Below are positions 16,901-25,500 of a DNA stretch of 51,585 nt, one piece after another. The stretch's first letter is position 1, and the number at the start of each line of letters is the position of its first letter. The stretch comes from Nitrospirota bacterium (GTDB lineage: Bacteria; JACPQY01). Made by a program: the position numbers and the translations under genes. The DNA lies in NCBI GenBank assembly GCA_016180645.1, contig JACPAV010000040.1, positions 1 through 51,585 on the forward strand. The letters are read 5' to 3'. Below the pieces are notes generated by a model that did no database searches, had not been told where the DNA came from, and saw only the letters and a program-made list of their open reading frames with translations.

Positions 16901-17289
16901 GCAAGCTCCGGAGAGAGGCCCCCCGGCAGCTCGCCTCGGACGCTCTGAAGCCTTTCCGCGACCTGCTGACGCGCCCAGTAGATGTCGGTCCCGTCCTCGA
17001 AATTGATGATCACCTGGGAGAGGCCGTATTTGGAGAGCGATCGCGCCTCCTTGACGCGGGCGATGCCGCTCATTTCGGTCTCGATGGGAAAGGTGACGGT
17101 CTTCTCGATCTGCTCCGGGTCCAGGGCCTTGGTGTCGGTGTTGACCATGACCTGCACCGGCGTGATGTCCGGCACGGCGTCCACGGGCAAATTCGCCACG
17201 AGATAGGCGCCGATCGCGGCAACGGCGGCAAACAGCAGGAGGACCGTAGTTCGATTTCGAAGACTTTGTTGAACCAGCCAATTCAGCAT
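13996..17289 (-). CDS. Heavy-metal RND efflux pump (CusA/CzcA family)
   Basis: 1097 residues, somewhat longer than the usual ~1,040. Inner-membrane proton/metal antiporter of the HME-RND type. The N-terminal signature is present (NLPVDAVPDITPVQV). The fourth membrane helix has DFGLLVDAAIVIIEN, whose two Asp and Glu match in spacing the proton-relay triad of CzcA. The pattern DFG-x3-D-x6-EN points to divalent cations, but the metal is not certain. In the cytoplasmic loop after this helix, about 45 extra residues are encoded by palindromic repeat DNA read in frame. The partner outer-membrane factor gene lies 11 bases upstream; no membrane-fusion protein gene is present. Confidence 0.9.
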   Translation of the reverse strand: MLNWLVQQSLRNRTTVLLLFAAVAAIGAYLVANLPVDAVPDITPVQVMVNTDTKALDPEQIEKTVTFPIETEMSGIARVKEARSLSKYGLSQVIINFEDGTDIYWARQQVAERLQSVRGELPGGLSPELAPITTGLGEVAMYVVLAKPGSPLASKPEKERLLHLRTLHDFVVVPYLKRSIKNVAGVDSIGGYKKEIHIEIHPERLERFGLTIEQIAERLEALGENFGGGYIQPKGRQVIVRTSGRVENLEEIRGLPIKLDVRGKPVALSEVADVREGYSQRVGGATYNGEETVLGFVLMLAGANSRQVATDAERALKVAPMPPDVELKLVYSRSYLVNATLKTVAKNLAEGAALVIAVLVILLGNLRGSVFVALAIPLSMLFGFIGMRWLGVSANLMSLGAIDFGLLVDAAIVIIENTLRRLEENNGKLDAKTVSTFRSSSPDVGLTRGLARPTSEGGDPGSRHSLQDAAIPGRRQMSRVPFASDSRMDLILDSVSEVIKPVTLGMLIIMLVYVPILALEGIEGKLFQPMAVTVLMALGASLIVAVFLMPILAYLYLRPVRAGKLKETLVFRLFRRMYRPVLDASLRHRAIALAPAVVLLVAALLVYRRMGADFMPPLDEGDFVINLTRSSDIGVDASLRMQMKSDRVIADFPEVEEVYSRVGTAEAAMDAMGVHLSDTFVILKKDLSQWPATAHGGRRTKKELYGAIKEALERATPGQEVSENQPIEMRVSEILEGSRADVTLRIYGKDLPLLTELIEKAITVLEKVPGAEAVEMDALTALRKSPVLSAHPDYTAIARYGLNIHQVNDLLEAAMAGKEVGSFYEQQWRFPIVLRVAEEKRENIETIKSLPVGIDGGSIPLRKVAGFKIKGEVTTISHDYSQRYAAVAVFLSGRDIVSFVEEAKRAVAENLNLPEGYSLSWGGQFKNLERARKRLAVIVPLILAAVFLILWRTFGTLQQALLIYTGIPLAVTGGVFALAFRGIPLSVSAAVGFIALTGIAVLNGMVLMTFFNQLRAEGADARSAAREGALIRLRPVLMTALVASLGFLPMALNTGIGAEVQRPLATVVIGGVLTSTLLTLIVLPALYAWVERESRSS
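15868..15980. repeat. Palindromic repeat inside the efflux-pump gene
   Basis: Contains GCGGCCA-GGGA-TGGCCGC (15868-15885) and a second hairpin with arms GTGGGCCTT (15929-15937) and AAGGCCCAC (15952-15960). The adjoining GGGGACGACGATCGG (near 15964-15978) recurs with small changes in two other genes. The reading frame stays open through it. Confidence 0.65.
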
Positions 17290-17300
17290 GGGATGACCTC

Positions 17301-18569
17301 CTATTGAGTCGCGAGTAGGGACAGCACATCCCGTTCACCGGCCAAGCCGAGCAAGTCCAGAACCTTGTCGGCGAGCGAGAACTGCGCATCGAGCGCCCGA
17401 AGGCGCGTCTCCGCGATTTCCGAATCGAGTTCGAGGAACGTGAGCAGGTCCAGGCGACCCTTCCGGAATTCTTCGTCGGCCTCTTTCAGCCCCGCGTCCA
17501 GTTCCTTCGACAAAGATTCCGGGTATCGCTGCACCGCAAATCGGGCGGCCTCGTATTCGTTCCAAAGCCGTCCCAATCGGGCCTCGATCTGCTGCTCGGT
17601 GAACCGAAGTAGCCGCCGCTTGGCCTCGATCTTTCGTTCGGAGCTTTCGATGCCGGCGATGTTCCGGTTGAGCACCGGGACAGGAAGCGAGATCCCCGCC
17701 CCGATCAGGCGTTGAGCCGTTCCGCCTCTCTCATGTTCGTAGAAAATTCCCGGCGTAAAGTCCGGCTTCGCTTCCAGTTGCGCGAGGTCTTTCTCCTTCC
17801 GCGCCGCGCCCAGGCGAATTTTCCCGGCGGCCAACTCGACGTTGCCTTCCATCGCGGCGGCGAGCCACTTCGCTCGATCGACGGCGCCCGATCCGCTAAG
17901 CCGTGGAATTTCGATATCCGGCGGCGGGGTGGAATGGAGGCCTGCGTAGAAGTTCAGCCCCTCGAACGTTGCTTTGACTTGCCCTTGGAGTTGCATGGCT
18001 TCGGTCGCCAGATTGGCCAGGCGCCTCTCCACCAATCGACGCTCAACCTTCTGTTGGGGTGAAGGCAGGAGGTGGCCGGTCAAGTACGTGCGAATCAATT
18101 CGAACCTATTCTGTCGCTCCTCATTGACCTCCGTTTTCCGCCGGCCGGTCACATACTCGTAGGCAAGCGCAACCACCTCCCGGATGACGAAGAGTTCCGT
18201 CTCCCGCAGGTCTGCTTCGGCTCCTTCCGTATCCAGCTCGCCGATTTCGCGTCGCAATCGTTGCTTGCCGGGATAGAAAACGGGCTGAGACACGGAGACC
18301 TCGAACAGCGCCCCTGTTCCGGACTCGCTCTTCAGCCCGCCGGCAAGATCCGCGGAGGGGTTCTGCCATGCCCCCGCCTGGCGGGCGGCGTAGCGCTCTT
18401 GTTCGACGCGGGCTCGGAGCGACGCGATCGATTCGCTCCGCTCCAGCGCCCGTTCGATCAAGGCGGCAAGCGTCACCGCGCCTTCAGTCTGCTCGGCGGC
18501 CATCGATCTCCCGCCCCCGCCGTCGAAGGCTATGAGAATGGCAACCACGGTCATCAAGAATCGACGCAT
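17301..18569 (-). CDS. Outer-membrane factor of the metal efflux system (TolC/CusC/CzcC-like)
   Basis: 422 residues from the ATG at 18569, chosen for the GGAGG nine bases upstream. A signal peptide (MRRFLMTVVAILIAF ... AAE) is followed by two repeats of long amphipathic helices (for example ALIERALERSESIASLRARVEQER and the matching RLGRLWNEYEAARFAVQRYPE) typical of outer-membrane efflux proteins. It forms the trimeric outer-membrane channel for export from the RND pump encoded immediately downstream. The small exported protein gene lies 111 bases upstream in the same orientation, so the three genes are likely one operon. Confidence 0.85.
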   Translation of the reverse strand: MRRFLMTVVAILIAFDGGGGRSMAAEQTEGAVTLAALIERALERSESIASLRARVEQERYAARQAGAWQNPSADLAGGLKSESGTGALFEVSVSQPVFYPGKQRLRREIGELDTEGAEADLRETELFVIREVVALAYEYVTGRRKTEVNEERQNRFELIRTYLTGHLLPSPQQKVERRLVERRLANLATEAMQLQGQVKATFEGLNFYAGLHSTPPPDIEIPRLSGSGAVDRAKWLAAAMEGNVELAAGKIRLGAARKEKDLAQLEAKPDFTPGIFYEHERGGTAQRLIGAGISLPVPVLNRNIAGIESSERKIEAKRRLLRFTEQQIEARLGRLWNEYEAARFAVQRYPESLSKELDAGLKEADEEFRKGRLDLLTFLELDSEIAETRLRALDAQFSLADKVLDLLGLAGERDVLSLLATQ

Positions 18570-18680
18570 ATAGGAAACCTCCAAATCGCAATCGGATGGA
18601 TTCCAAGCCATTCAGGCTTGAGTCTGGAACAACTTGAAACGGGCGCCTGCCTTTGAATGAGGGCAGGCGGGGAGAAAGAA

Positions 18681-19115
18681 CTAGATCAGGAGGACGACCG
18701 CGCGGAGGTGGCGAAGGGACGGAGCGGCTCTCGCCGTGGAGTAAGGGAGGAGGCTATCGGTCACACGCGGGATGAGAGACGAAACGACGAGGGATCGGAT
18801 GGACACGAGCGAGGATGGAGAAGGAGAAGGAAATCTGTCCGCGAGCATCAGCGGATCGTTGAGACCGGCGGTGATGAGCGGAATATCCACGCAGGGCTCG
18901 CTGTGAACTTTCACCGGTTTGTCCCCTTCGCTCCGCTTCGGGGACGACGATTTGATGGGCCATGGGGTCTTCGCGTCGTGGGCGTCGCACCCCCCCACCT
19001 CGATGGCCATCCGCCCTCCCTCGATGCACAAGACAATCGTTTCCGATCCTCCCAACCCAATCCCGATATAGGCCAGGAGCGCGAGCCAAACGGCCGACTT
19101 TTTCCTCCTGTGCAT
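18681..19115 (-). CDS. Small exported protein of the metal-efflux locus
   Basis: 144 residues from the ATG at 19115 (AAGGAT at a good distance). A basic start (HRRKK) and a hydrophobic segment (SAVWLALLAYIGIGLGG) give a signal or anchor. The phrases VLCIEGGRMAIEVGGCD and SEPCVDIPLI resemble small proteins of unknown function often encoded before cus/czc-type efflux genes in proteobacteria; this resemblance is from memory. Cys and His residues could bind metal or sense it. The middle (KSSSPKRSEGDK) is encoded by a dispersed repeat read in frame. It heads the efflux operon and is divergent from the HD-GYP gene. Confidence 0.6.
   Translation of the reverse strand: MHRRKKSAVWLALLAYIGIGLGGSETIVLCIEGGRMAIEVGGCDAHDAKTPWPIKSSSPKRSEGDKPVKVHSEPCVDIPLITAGLNDPLMLADRFPSPSPSSLVSIRSLVVSSLIPRVTDSLLPYSTARAAPSLRHLRAVVLLI
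18925..18955. repeat. Copy of a dispersed short repeat inside a coding region
   Basis: CCCCTTCGCTCCGCTTCGGG followed by GACGACGAT. Related sequences lie at about 29463-29486 and 30118-30140 inside the NifA-like gene, and half of it at 15960-15978 in the pump gene. Confidence 0.5.
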
Positions 19116-19270
19116 ACCGGCATCCTTGCATCCATGACGGGGCTTGTCAACATCGGTATCCTTCACAAAGATGGGCATGGGGTTGATTGGGAGTGAGGAT
19201 CGTAATAAGATAGCCGTCGGCACATGAAGGAACCGATGGCGTCAAGGATGACGATAGGGGTAGGCGCGGG

Positions 19271-20203
19271 GTGGAACGCGTAGTTCTCGAGCCGTTTGAA
19301 GAGTCCGTCCAGCTCCGGAAGAAGCGGAAGAAAGTCGATGGTCTGCTTCAGCCGCTCAGACAGGAATTGGGCACGGTTCTGGACCTCGTTATGCGCCAGG
19401 GGGCCCCGTCGTGGAACAAGCTGTTCACTCTTCTGGCCGAGGCGGTTCCGCAGATTCGACTTCAACCGGATGTCTGGCTGGAGCGTGTCTTCCACTACGA
19501 TGTCGAATCGTACAGACAGAATTTCGTTTTCGATCACTCCCTCTATGTTTGCATCCTGGCCGTCGCAACCAGCCCGGACTGGAATGTCGAGGGGGAGGAC
19601 CTGCTCATCCTGGCCTCGGCGGCGCTCCTGCATGATGTGGGGATGCTCACGGTTTCGACGGAAACTCTCCAAGCCCAGCGCGCACTCACGCCCGAGGAAC
19701 GCCGTATCGTGGAGGAGCACCCCACTCGCGGATCGAGTCTGCTCGCGGGGGCCGGCCTGAAGAAATCGATCGTCCGCCTCGTGGCGCAGGAGCACGAACG
19801 CATGGACGGCTCGGGGTATCCAAGCCGGCTCAAAGACAAGGACGTGGACCGTCTTGTTCAGATCCTCGGCCTCTGCGACACGATCGAGAGCGTGACGCAT
19901 GTGCGACCGCACCGGGCGGGCAGGGCGTTTCTGGACGCGTTCCACGCGCTCATCCTTGAGAGTTCCTCGCTCTTCCCGCAGGCCATGTGGATGGCGGCGC
20001 TGCGCCGACTCACGCCGTATCCGGCCGGAACGCTCGTCCGGCTGTCGACGGGAAAACTGGCCCGAGTGGTGCGTCCCCTCACTCAGCACCCGATGCGGCC
20101 GATGGTGGAATCGCTTGGCGAACCCGGGGAACCCCCGGACGAATCCACCGTGATGGATCTGCGACGCCATCCGATGGTGCACATTGTCGAGGCGCCGGCA
20201 TGA
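19271..20203 (+). CDS. HD-GYP domain protein (putative cyclic-di-GMP phosphodiesterase)
   Basis: 310 residues from a GTG start. An N-terminal helical region (about 1-90) precedes an HD-GYP domain: FDHSLYV, the HD pair in ALLHDVGML, EEHPTRGSSLL, and QEHERMDGSGYP with the GYP residues. These are the metal-binding and signature motifs of enzymes that hydrolyse cyclic-di-GMP; the Lys usual in HDxGK is Met here, and one His of the HHE motif is Glu. No receiver or membrane domain, so it should be cytoplasmic. A short C-terminal beta region (GTLVRLSTGKLARVV) is shared with many HD-GYP proteins. Its stop overlaps the start of the next gene (ATGA), which ties it to polysaccharide chain control. Confidence 0.85.
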   Translation: MERVVLEPFEESVQLRKKRKKVDGLLQPLRQELGTVLDLVMRQGAPSWNKLFTLLAEAVPQIRLQPDVWLERVFHYDVESYRQNFVFDHSLYVCILAVATSPDWNVEGEDLLILASAALLHDVGMLTVSTETLQAQRALTPEERRIVEEHPTRGSSLLAGAGLKKSIVRLVAQEHERMDGSGYPSRLKDKDVDRLVQILGLCDTIESVTHVRPHRAGRAFLDAFHALILESSSLFPQAMWMAALRRLTPYPAGTLVRLSTGKLARVVRPLTQHPMRPMVESLGEPGEPPDESTVMDLRRHPMVHIVEAPA

Positions 20204-22335
20204 CGGGCGCCCACCCCCGATCGCGCCTCGAAAGGGTTTTCCAGCGAAGGAAAAAGACGCTGGCGATTTCCGTGATCGTGGCCATCGTCGTGGGATTTAC
20301 TTTTCTTCTCTTCCGGAGATCGGTCTATCGGACTCATTCGAGCATCGAACTGGCATCGGCGCAATCGCCCGGGGCGCCGATCTTCTCGGGAATGGATCTC
20401 ACCACGGAGCTCCAGGTGATCCGAAGCCTAGCGGTGATGACCCTGGTGGCCCAGGAGTTGGGACGCATCCCCAAGGGGGTGACCGACGAGGAAGCCGCCC
20501 GGAACCGTGTCTTCCAGGAGACGGCGGCGGAAATACAGGGAAAAGTCTCCGTGGCGCAAAGAGGCCATACGCACATCATCGATATTCTCGTGGAATCCAA
20601 CGACGCCCGCGAGGCGCGCGATGTCGCCAACTTCACCGCATTCGCCTACAAGCAATATCGGAGCCGACGCAGCACGGAGAGGGGAGAATGGGCGGAACAG
20701 GCTTCCAGCGTCTACAAGTCGAAGATCGAGTCCGCCCTTCAGGATGCCGAGGCGAAACTCAACGCCTTCAAATTGACGCACCGGATGGTTGAAGGCCACT
20801 CGGCCCTCCAGGTTCACTTGAACCGAATCCTGGATTTGGACGAACAAACATTGCGCATCGACCAGCAATCCCGCCGGGCTCGGGATTTGATCCAAGCCCT
20901 CGGACAACCGCAGACGGCCCGGGCCGATACCATGCCTTCGCTGGAAATCATGGACGCGCCGACGGGCTACGATCTGATCCGGAATGAATATCTGGACCTC
21001 CTGTTCAAAAGGCAGGAGAAACTGACTTTGCTGACCGAATCACACCCCGAGGTGGTCGAATTGGATCGGCAGATCGACGAGACCAAGAACCAGCTGATCC
21101 GCTCGCTCGACTTGATGCTCCAGGATCTGGATGTCAAAACCCAATACCTGGCCGGTCAAAAAAACACGTTGGAGAAGGCGAATCTGACGTACCTCTCCGA
21201 TGAGGTGGAGTTTGCCAAACTGTCACGCGAGGTGGAGCGACTTCAGACCATGCTCGACCGCGCGGAGCAGAACTGGCAGACCGCGCAGATCGAGGATTCG
21301 ATTCGATCGGACTACGTGCGCGTTCTCGAACTGGCGCTCCTGCCCCATTCGTCGCTCCGCCGGTTTTCGCCTCTACCCCTCGCCGCGATCATCCTGCTTG
21401 GCATTCTTATCGGCGTAGGAATTGCCTTTGTTCAGGAGTCCTACCAGTTCACCCTCCATACGGTGAGCGATGTCGAATCGCAACTCCGGATGCCCGTTCT
21501 GGCCGTGGTGCCGCACGCAGAGTCCAAGAGGCCACCGGGGGCACAACGCAGCGTTGCGGATGGAATGCGCGCGCCGGCGGCCCCGGTCTTCGCCTCGATG
21601 ATCACCCACTATCAACCGCAATCTTACGAGGCTGAAAGTTTCCGCATTCTTCGGGCGGCCATCTGGAAGAAACATCCCTCATGCAAAGTGGTGTTCATGA
21701 CCAGCAGCGTGCCGGGAGAGGGGAAAACCTTTGTGGCCTCGAACCTGGCGATCGCTTGCGCACAGGCCCATCAGGCAACGCTGCTCCTCGAGGCCAATGT
21801 CCGGCGACCCGCCCTGCATACCGTTTTCCCCTTCGAACCCGACACCGGATTGACCCACGTGCTTACCGAGGGACGGAGTGTAATGGAATGTGGAAAAGAT
21901 CTATACCATTTTCTACTGGCCGGCATCGCGCCGTCCAGCCTCCAGGCCAGTCCCGGATTGGACAACCTGCGAATCCTCCCGGCCGGCCCGGAACTCCTCA
22001 GCCCGACCGAGGCGGTGGATGAATTCATCCGTCGCGGCCTCCTCAATCAACTCAAGCGCGACTACGACGTGATCGTGATCGACGGCGCCCCCTTGGTGGC
22101 GGTGGCCGACTCTTCCCTGATGGCGCCCGTGGCGGACAGCGTCCTGCTGGTCTATCGGGTGGGCCGTACGACCCGCGCGATGGCCCGAAGGGCGCTGGAC
22201 CACCTGAAAACGCTCAACGCGGATGTCATGGGTGTGGTTCTGAATGATGTCGAGATGGCGGCTGCGCCAAGCGCCTACCTGGCGTCGGACGTGGGATCTT
22301 CCCCGAAGAGCCCCGGATCGCGGGCCCCGGTCTGA
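20200..22335 (+). CDS. Wzz/BY-kinase-like polysaccharide co-polymerase
   Basis: 711 residues from the ATG overlapping the HD-GYP stop. Two membrane helices (about 22-40 and near 390-410) enclose a long periplasmic coiled-coil region, the Wzz plan; a cytoplasmic P-loop domain follows with SSVPGEGKTFVASNLA (Walker A) and DVIVIDGAPL (Walker B). The Walker A' motif, normally IDADLRRP in bacterial tyrosine kinases, reads LEANVRRP, so both Asp are replaced. The C-terminus lacks the tyrosine cluster of active BY-kinases. It may regulate chain length without phosphotransfer. No glycosyltransferase or export genes are nearby, so its polysaccharide locus is elsewhere. Confidence 0.85.
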   Translation: MTGAHPRSRLERVFQRRKKTLAISVIVAIVVGFTFLLFRRSVYRTHSSIELASAQSPGAPIFSGMDLTTELQVIRSLAVMTLVAQELGRIPKGVTDEEAARNRVFQETAAEIQGKVSVAQRGHTHIIDILVESNDAREARDVANFTAFAYKQYRSRRSTERGEWAEQASSVYKSKIESALQDAEAKLNAFKLTHRMVEGHSALQVHLNRILDLDEQTLRIDQQSRRARDLIQALGQPQTARADTMPSLEIMDAPTGYDLIRNEYLDLLFKRQEKLTLLTESHPEVVELDRQIDETKNQLIRSLDLMLQDLDVKTQYLAGQKNTLEKANLTYLSDEVEFAKLSREVERLQTMLDRAEQNWQTAQIEDSIRSDYVRVLELALLPHSSLRRFSPLPLAAIILLGILIGVGIAFVQESYQFTLHTVSDVESQLRMPVLAVVPHAESKRPPGAQRSVADGMRAPAAPVFASMITHYQPQSYEAESFRILRAAIWKKHPSCKVVFMTSSVPGEGKTFVASNLAIACAQAHQATLLLEANVRRPALHTVFPFEPDTGLTHVLTEGRSVMECGKDLYHFLLAGIAPSSLQASPGLDNLRILPAGPELLSPTEAVDEFIRRGLLNQLKRDYDVIVIDGAPLVAVADSSLMAPVADSVLLVYRVGRTTRAMARRALDHLKTLNADVMGVVLNDVEMAAAPSAYLASDVGSSPKSPGSRAPV

Positions 22336-22429
22336 TGGTAAGGCCTTAGGGGTAAAACGATCTGGTTGTTTCCGCGCCAAGCATGTGGGCACTGGCTCAC
22401 ATACGCCGTCATCATGAGGCAAAATTGAC

Positions 22430-22457
22430 TTGACAGATATTAAAGGAGTGTGATAAA
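22430..22457 (+). promoter_or_regulatory. Candidate sigma-70-type promoter of the lipoprotein cluster
   Basis: TTGACA (22430-22435) and GATAAA (22452-22457), spaced by 16 bases, in the AT-rich gap before the MopE-repeat gene. This is a reasonable match by eye; start of transcription would be near 22465. Confidence 0.45.
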
Positions 22458-22544
22458 CGCCAAATTGCCTAATGCGAAAAATCGGTGGAGCGAACCGACC
22501 CAAGGAGGGGCAGTGATACGGGAGGTTGGTTGAAAGAGGAAAAA

Positions 22545-25500
22545 GTGCTGATTACAAAACGGGGAGTCGAATCACTAACAGTCACTCTCCTACTCTCTCT
22601 CTCTCTCTCTCGGCTGCCGCGAAGAGAAGCCTGAATCTCAGATACATCCACAATCAGTAGGTGCGACAGCCAAGGACGGCGGGGCCGCCCAGACGGCCAC
22701 GAGAGGCAAGCCCGAAGACTCTCAGGGCGATCCAACGGGCACTTCGGGTGGGCAGGCGGCGAGCGGCGCGGGCGACAAGAAAGGTCAGGGAAAGCCGGGA
22801 TCCGATCTCTCCGACCGGGCGGAGACGGGAGACCTCCGTCCGGAAGAATTTGTCCTGATCGTCATGGAGAATCTTCTTACCTACGCTCCGTTCCGAGCCA
22901 ACGGGCCACTACCGGACGCTTACGTCGGCCGAACGTTCAAGAATCGGAGTTCATTCAAGTCCGATGGCAAGCTCGTGGTGGACGTTGTCGATAACGCCGA
23001 TGGGGGACTGATCGAAGCGAAAGAAACGATCTCCGGGGTGCCTCAGCAGTTGCAGCTTCGCCAAACGCCTCCGACTTTGGAGGAGTTCACAGCCGGGCAC
23101 AAGGTGATCAAGTTCATGTCGGACGGCCGAGTGGACATTCTGGATTCCACGGGCGGGCTGATCTCAACCTCTACCGGGAAGTTCTTCACGGACCCATCCG
23201 GAGCGACATGGATGTACAAGACCATCGGCGGAGCCGACAAGGGCAAGGACGCATGGGCGATCAAGGGAGAGGTTCCATCGAAACTTGAAGGCTATTCGCT
23301 CGTGTTCGAGACGAACTTTCGGAACCCGAACAAGGCGCTCGACGTGTTCGACGGCGGGGTTTACGTCAAGCGCGATTTCTCGAACAACGGCGTCCTCACC
23401 ATCCGCGACAAGCCTGACAAGTTTTCCCTGGTCGTCCTCGGCAACGCCTTCCAACGCAACCGCGCCCACATCACGGGAAAGGTCCACGTGAGCGGCAATC
23501 TCAAACTTGTAGGCGAAGACGATGTTTCCGATGCGGGAGACGGTGAGGAACCGGAAGGCGATGGAGATTCAGGCGGCGCCGGCAAGCCGGATTGTCCCGG
23601 CAACTCGTGCAACTCCAACGCCGGCGGTGGTGGCCAACCCTCCGACCCCGGCTCTCAGGGCAACGGCAAGCCGGAGGACCCCGGCAGCCAGGGGAAGGGT
23701 CAAGGGCAAGACACGCCAAAGAAACAGGCGGCTTCTCCTCCAGAGGCAGAGCCATTCGTGAAACTTGATGGTTTCCTTTTTGTCGGCGGTCAGTTGGAGT
23801 CCCATGTCTCGTTGCGGATCAACAATCTGAGAATGTCCCAGATGGGATCTGATCTTATTTTCAGTAGCTTGTACGGAGCTACGGTTGGTTCTGATGTAGA
23901 GTGGGTTGCAACGACGCCGCTACAAGACCTTGTCGGCGAACCGGGAGTTGCGATTTCTGTTTATCGCGCCGGCTCGACCGCATCTCTCACACCGCCTCGA
24001 AGCCTGCTCCATCCTCGTGCCCTTTCGGACATCTCACGCATCCGCGATTTGTACCGCAAGGCTGAATTCGGCGAGATCAACCCGGTTCTTGAAGAACTGG
24101 AGGCGGAAGGAATCGTAAGTCTCGTTGTCGGGAACAGCGAGAACTTTCCGACTTTGATTGAGGCAACGGGTGTTCCCGGCTTCTTGGTCGGCCTCCACGA
24201 CACGATCAAGGAATTTCATGCAGAAGGAAGACAAGATGTCCGGTTTGTTGGCGCCCGATTTGTCCCGCCCCTTTTCTATTTCGGCGAATTCATTCTGGAC
24301 GGTCAGCCGGCATCCAATGTCATTGTGCACCCCACGTCGCCAACAATCGTCGTGGCTTCCGACGCGATGCTTGGCGCCATCCTCGCAACCTATTCGGAGT
24401 ACCTCGGCGACCCGGAAGGAACCGCCTTGAGAGCTTCGGAATGGGAGCAGCTCAGGAGTCAATTGGTCCGACAGGCGTCGTCGTCAACCTTGGCTCCGAG
24501 GCGGGATGACCTTTGGACGGTCGGCCAGTTGCCCGGAGGGTGCGGCTATCTCAATGACCACAAGCCGATCCACTATCGACAACTCGACGCCTTCACATTC
24601 GGCCCGACGGGATTGACGCCTCATCTGTTTGGCGCGTCGACTCCACCATCGCTGCCGGCCCCTCTCTGCGAGGGGCCGGTGGTGTCCTCCGCGCAGCCCG
24701 GCGGCTCCACGGTCTCAGCGCCGCGCCCGGGTCCTCGGTGGGTGTTCAGCAACACGTTCAATTGGACTCCCGGTGTGGCTCAGGTCCACGGGGCGGTTAC
24801 GGTGATGACCGAGTTGTTGGAATATTTCGCGGAGGAAACATTCCGACCGAAACCCCCGGCCCAATTCGAACCGACCTGCATCCCATTCGACACGGGTCGG
24901 CCGTGCACCTCCAATCCTGGTGATGCCCCTGCCGATATCGCCAACCGGCTGTCGTTGCGCACTGCGATTGAAGATCTCGCCGACAAGCGCACGATGGCCA
25001 ACGGGCTCTTTTGTTTTGATCTCTTTTGGTGCCGCGGAGCATTCGGGGCTTGCAGCAGCAGTTGCCGCGCTTCCAACATCAGTTGGCTGTGCCTGGATTG
25101 CGTCCGGAGGAACTGTCCCCAAGCCCTTGCCCAGTGTCAACCCTCCGTGCTCGGGTGGGCGCCAGACTTGTCAGCGATTCTGCAGCAGGAAATCAGCGCT
25201 CTGGGGTATCGCGCCACGATAGTTCCCACCTCTGAATCCAATTTTGATGCGATGAAGAACAGGATTGATGCCGGTGAAGGCCCTTCGATTCTTGTCGCCA
25301 GTGCGGTGGCAGACGCTCCAAAGGATGTGGCGCATGGCCAATCCTTTCTTCAGGTTGGCGTAATGGAAAGGTTCATCGGCTCGGGTGAGGATTGTCGGAT
25401 AAAGGACATTTTTTCGCCGGATCAAGAGTTCGTGTATCTGGTGCAACCCGATGGTTACTCCGTGTCCTTGCAGAGGGTGGGCAAGGATTTTGGGGACTAC

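Noticed and set aside
22864-22866. ATG 22864 as the true start of the MopE-repeat protein
   Set aside because: No ribosome-binding site, no signal peptide for a Cys-rich repeat protein, and an open lipoprotein-like frame of ~95 codons precedes it.
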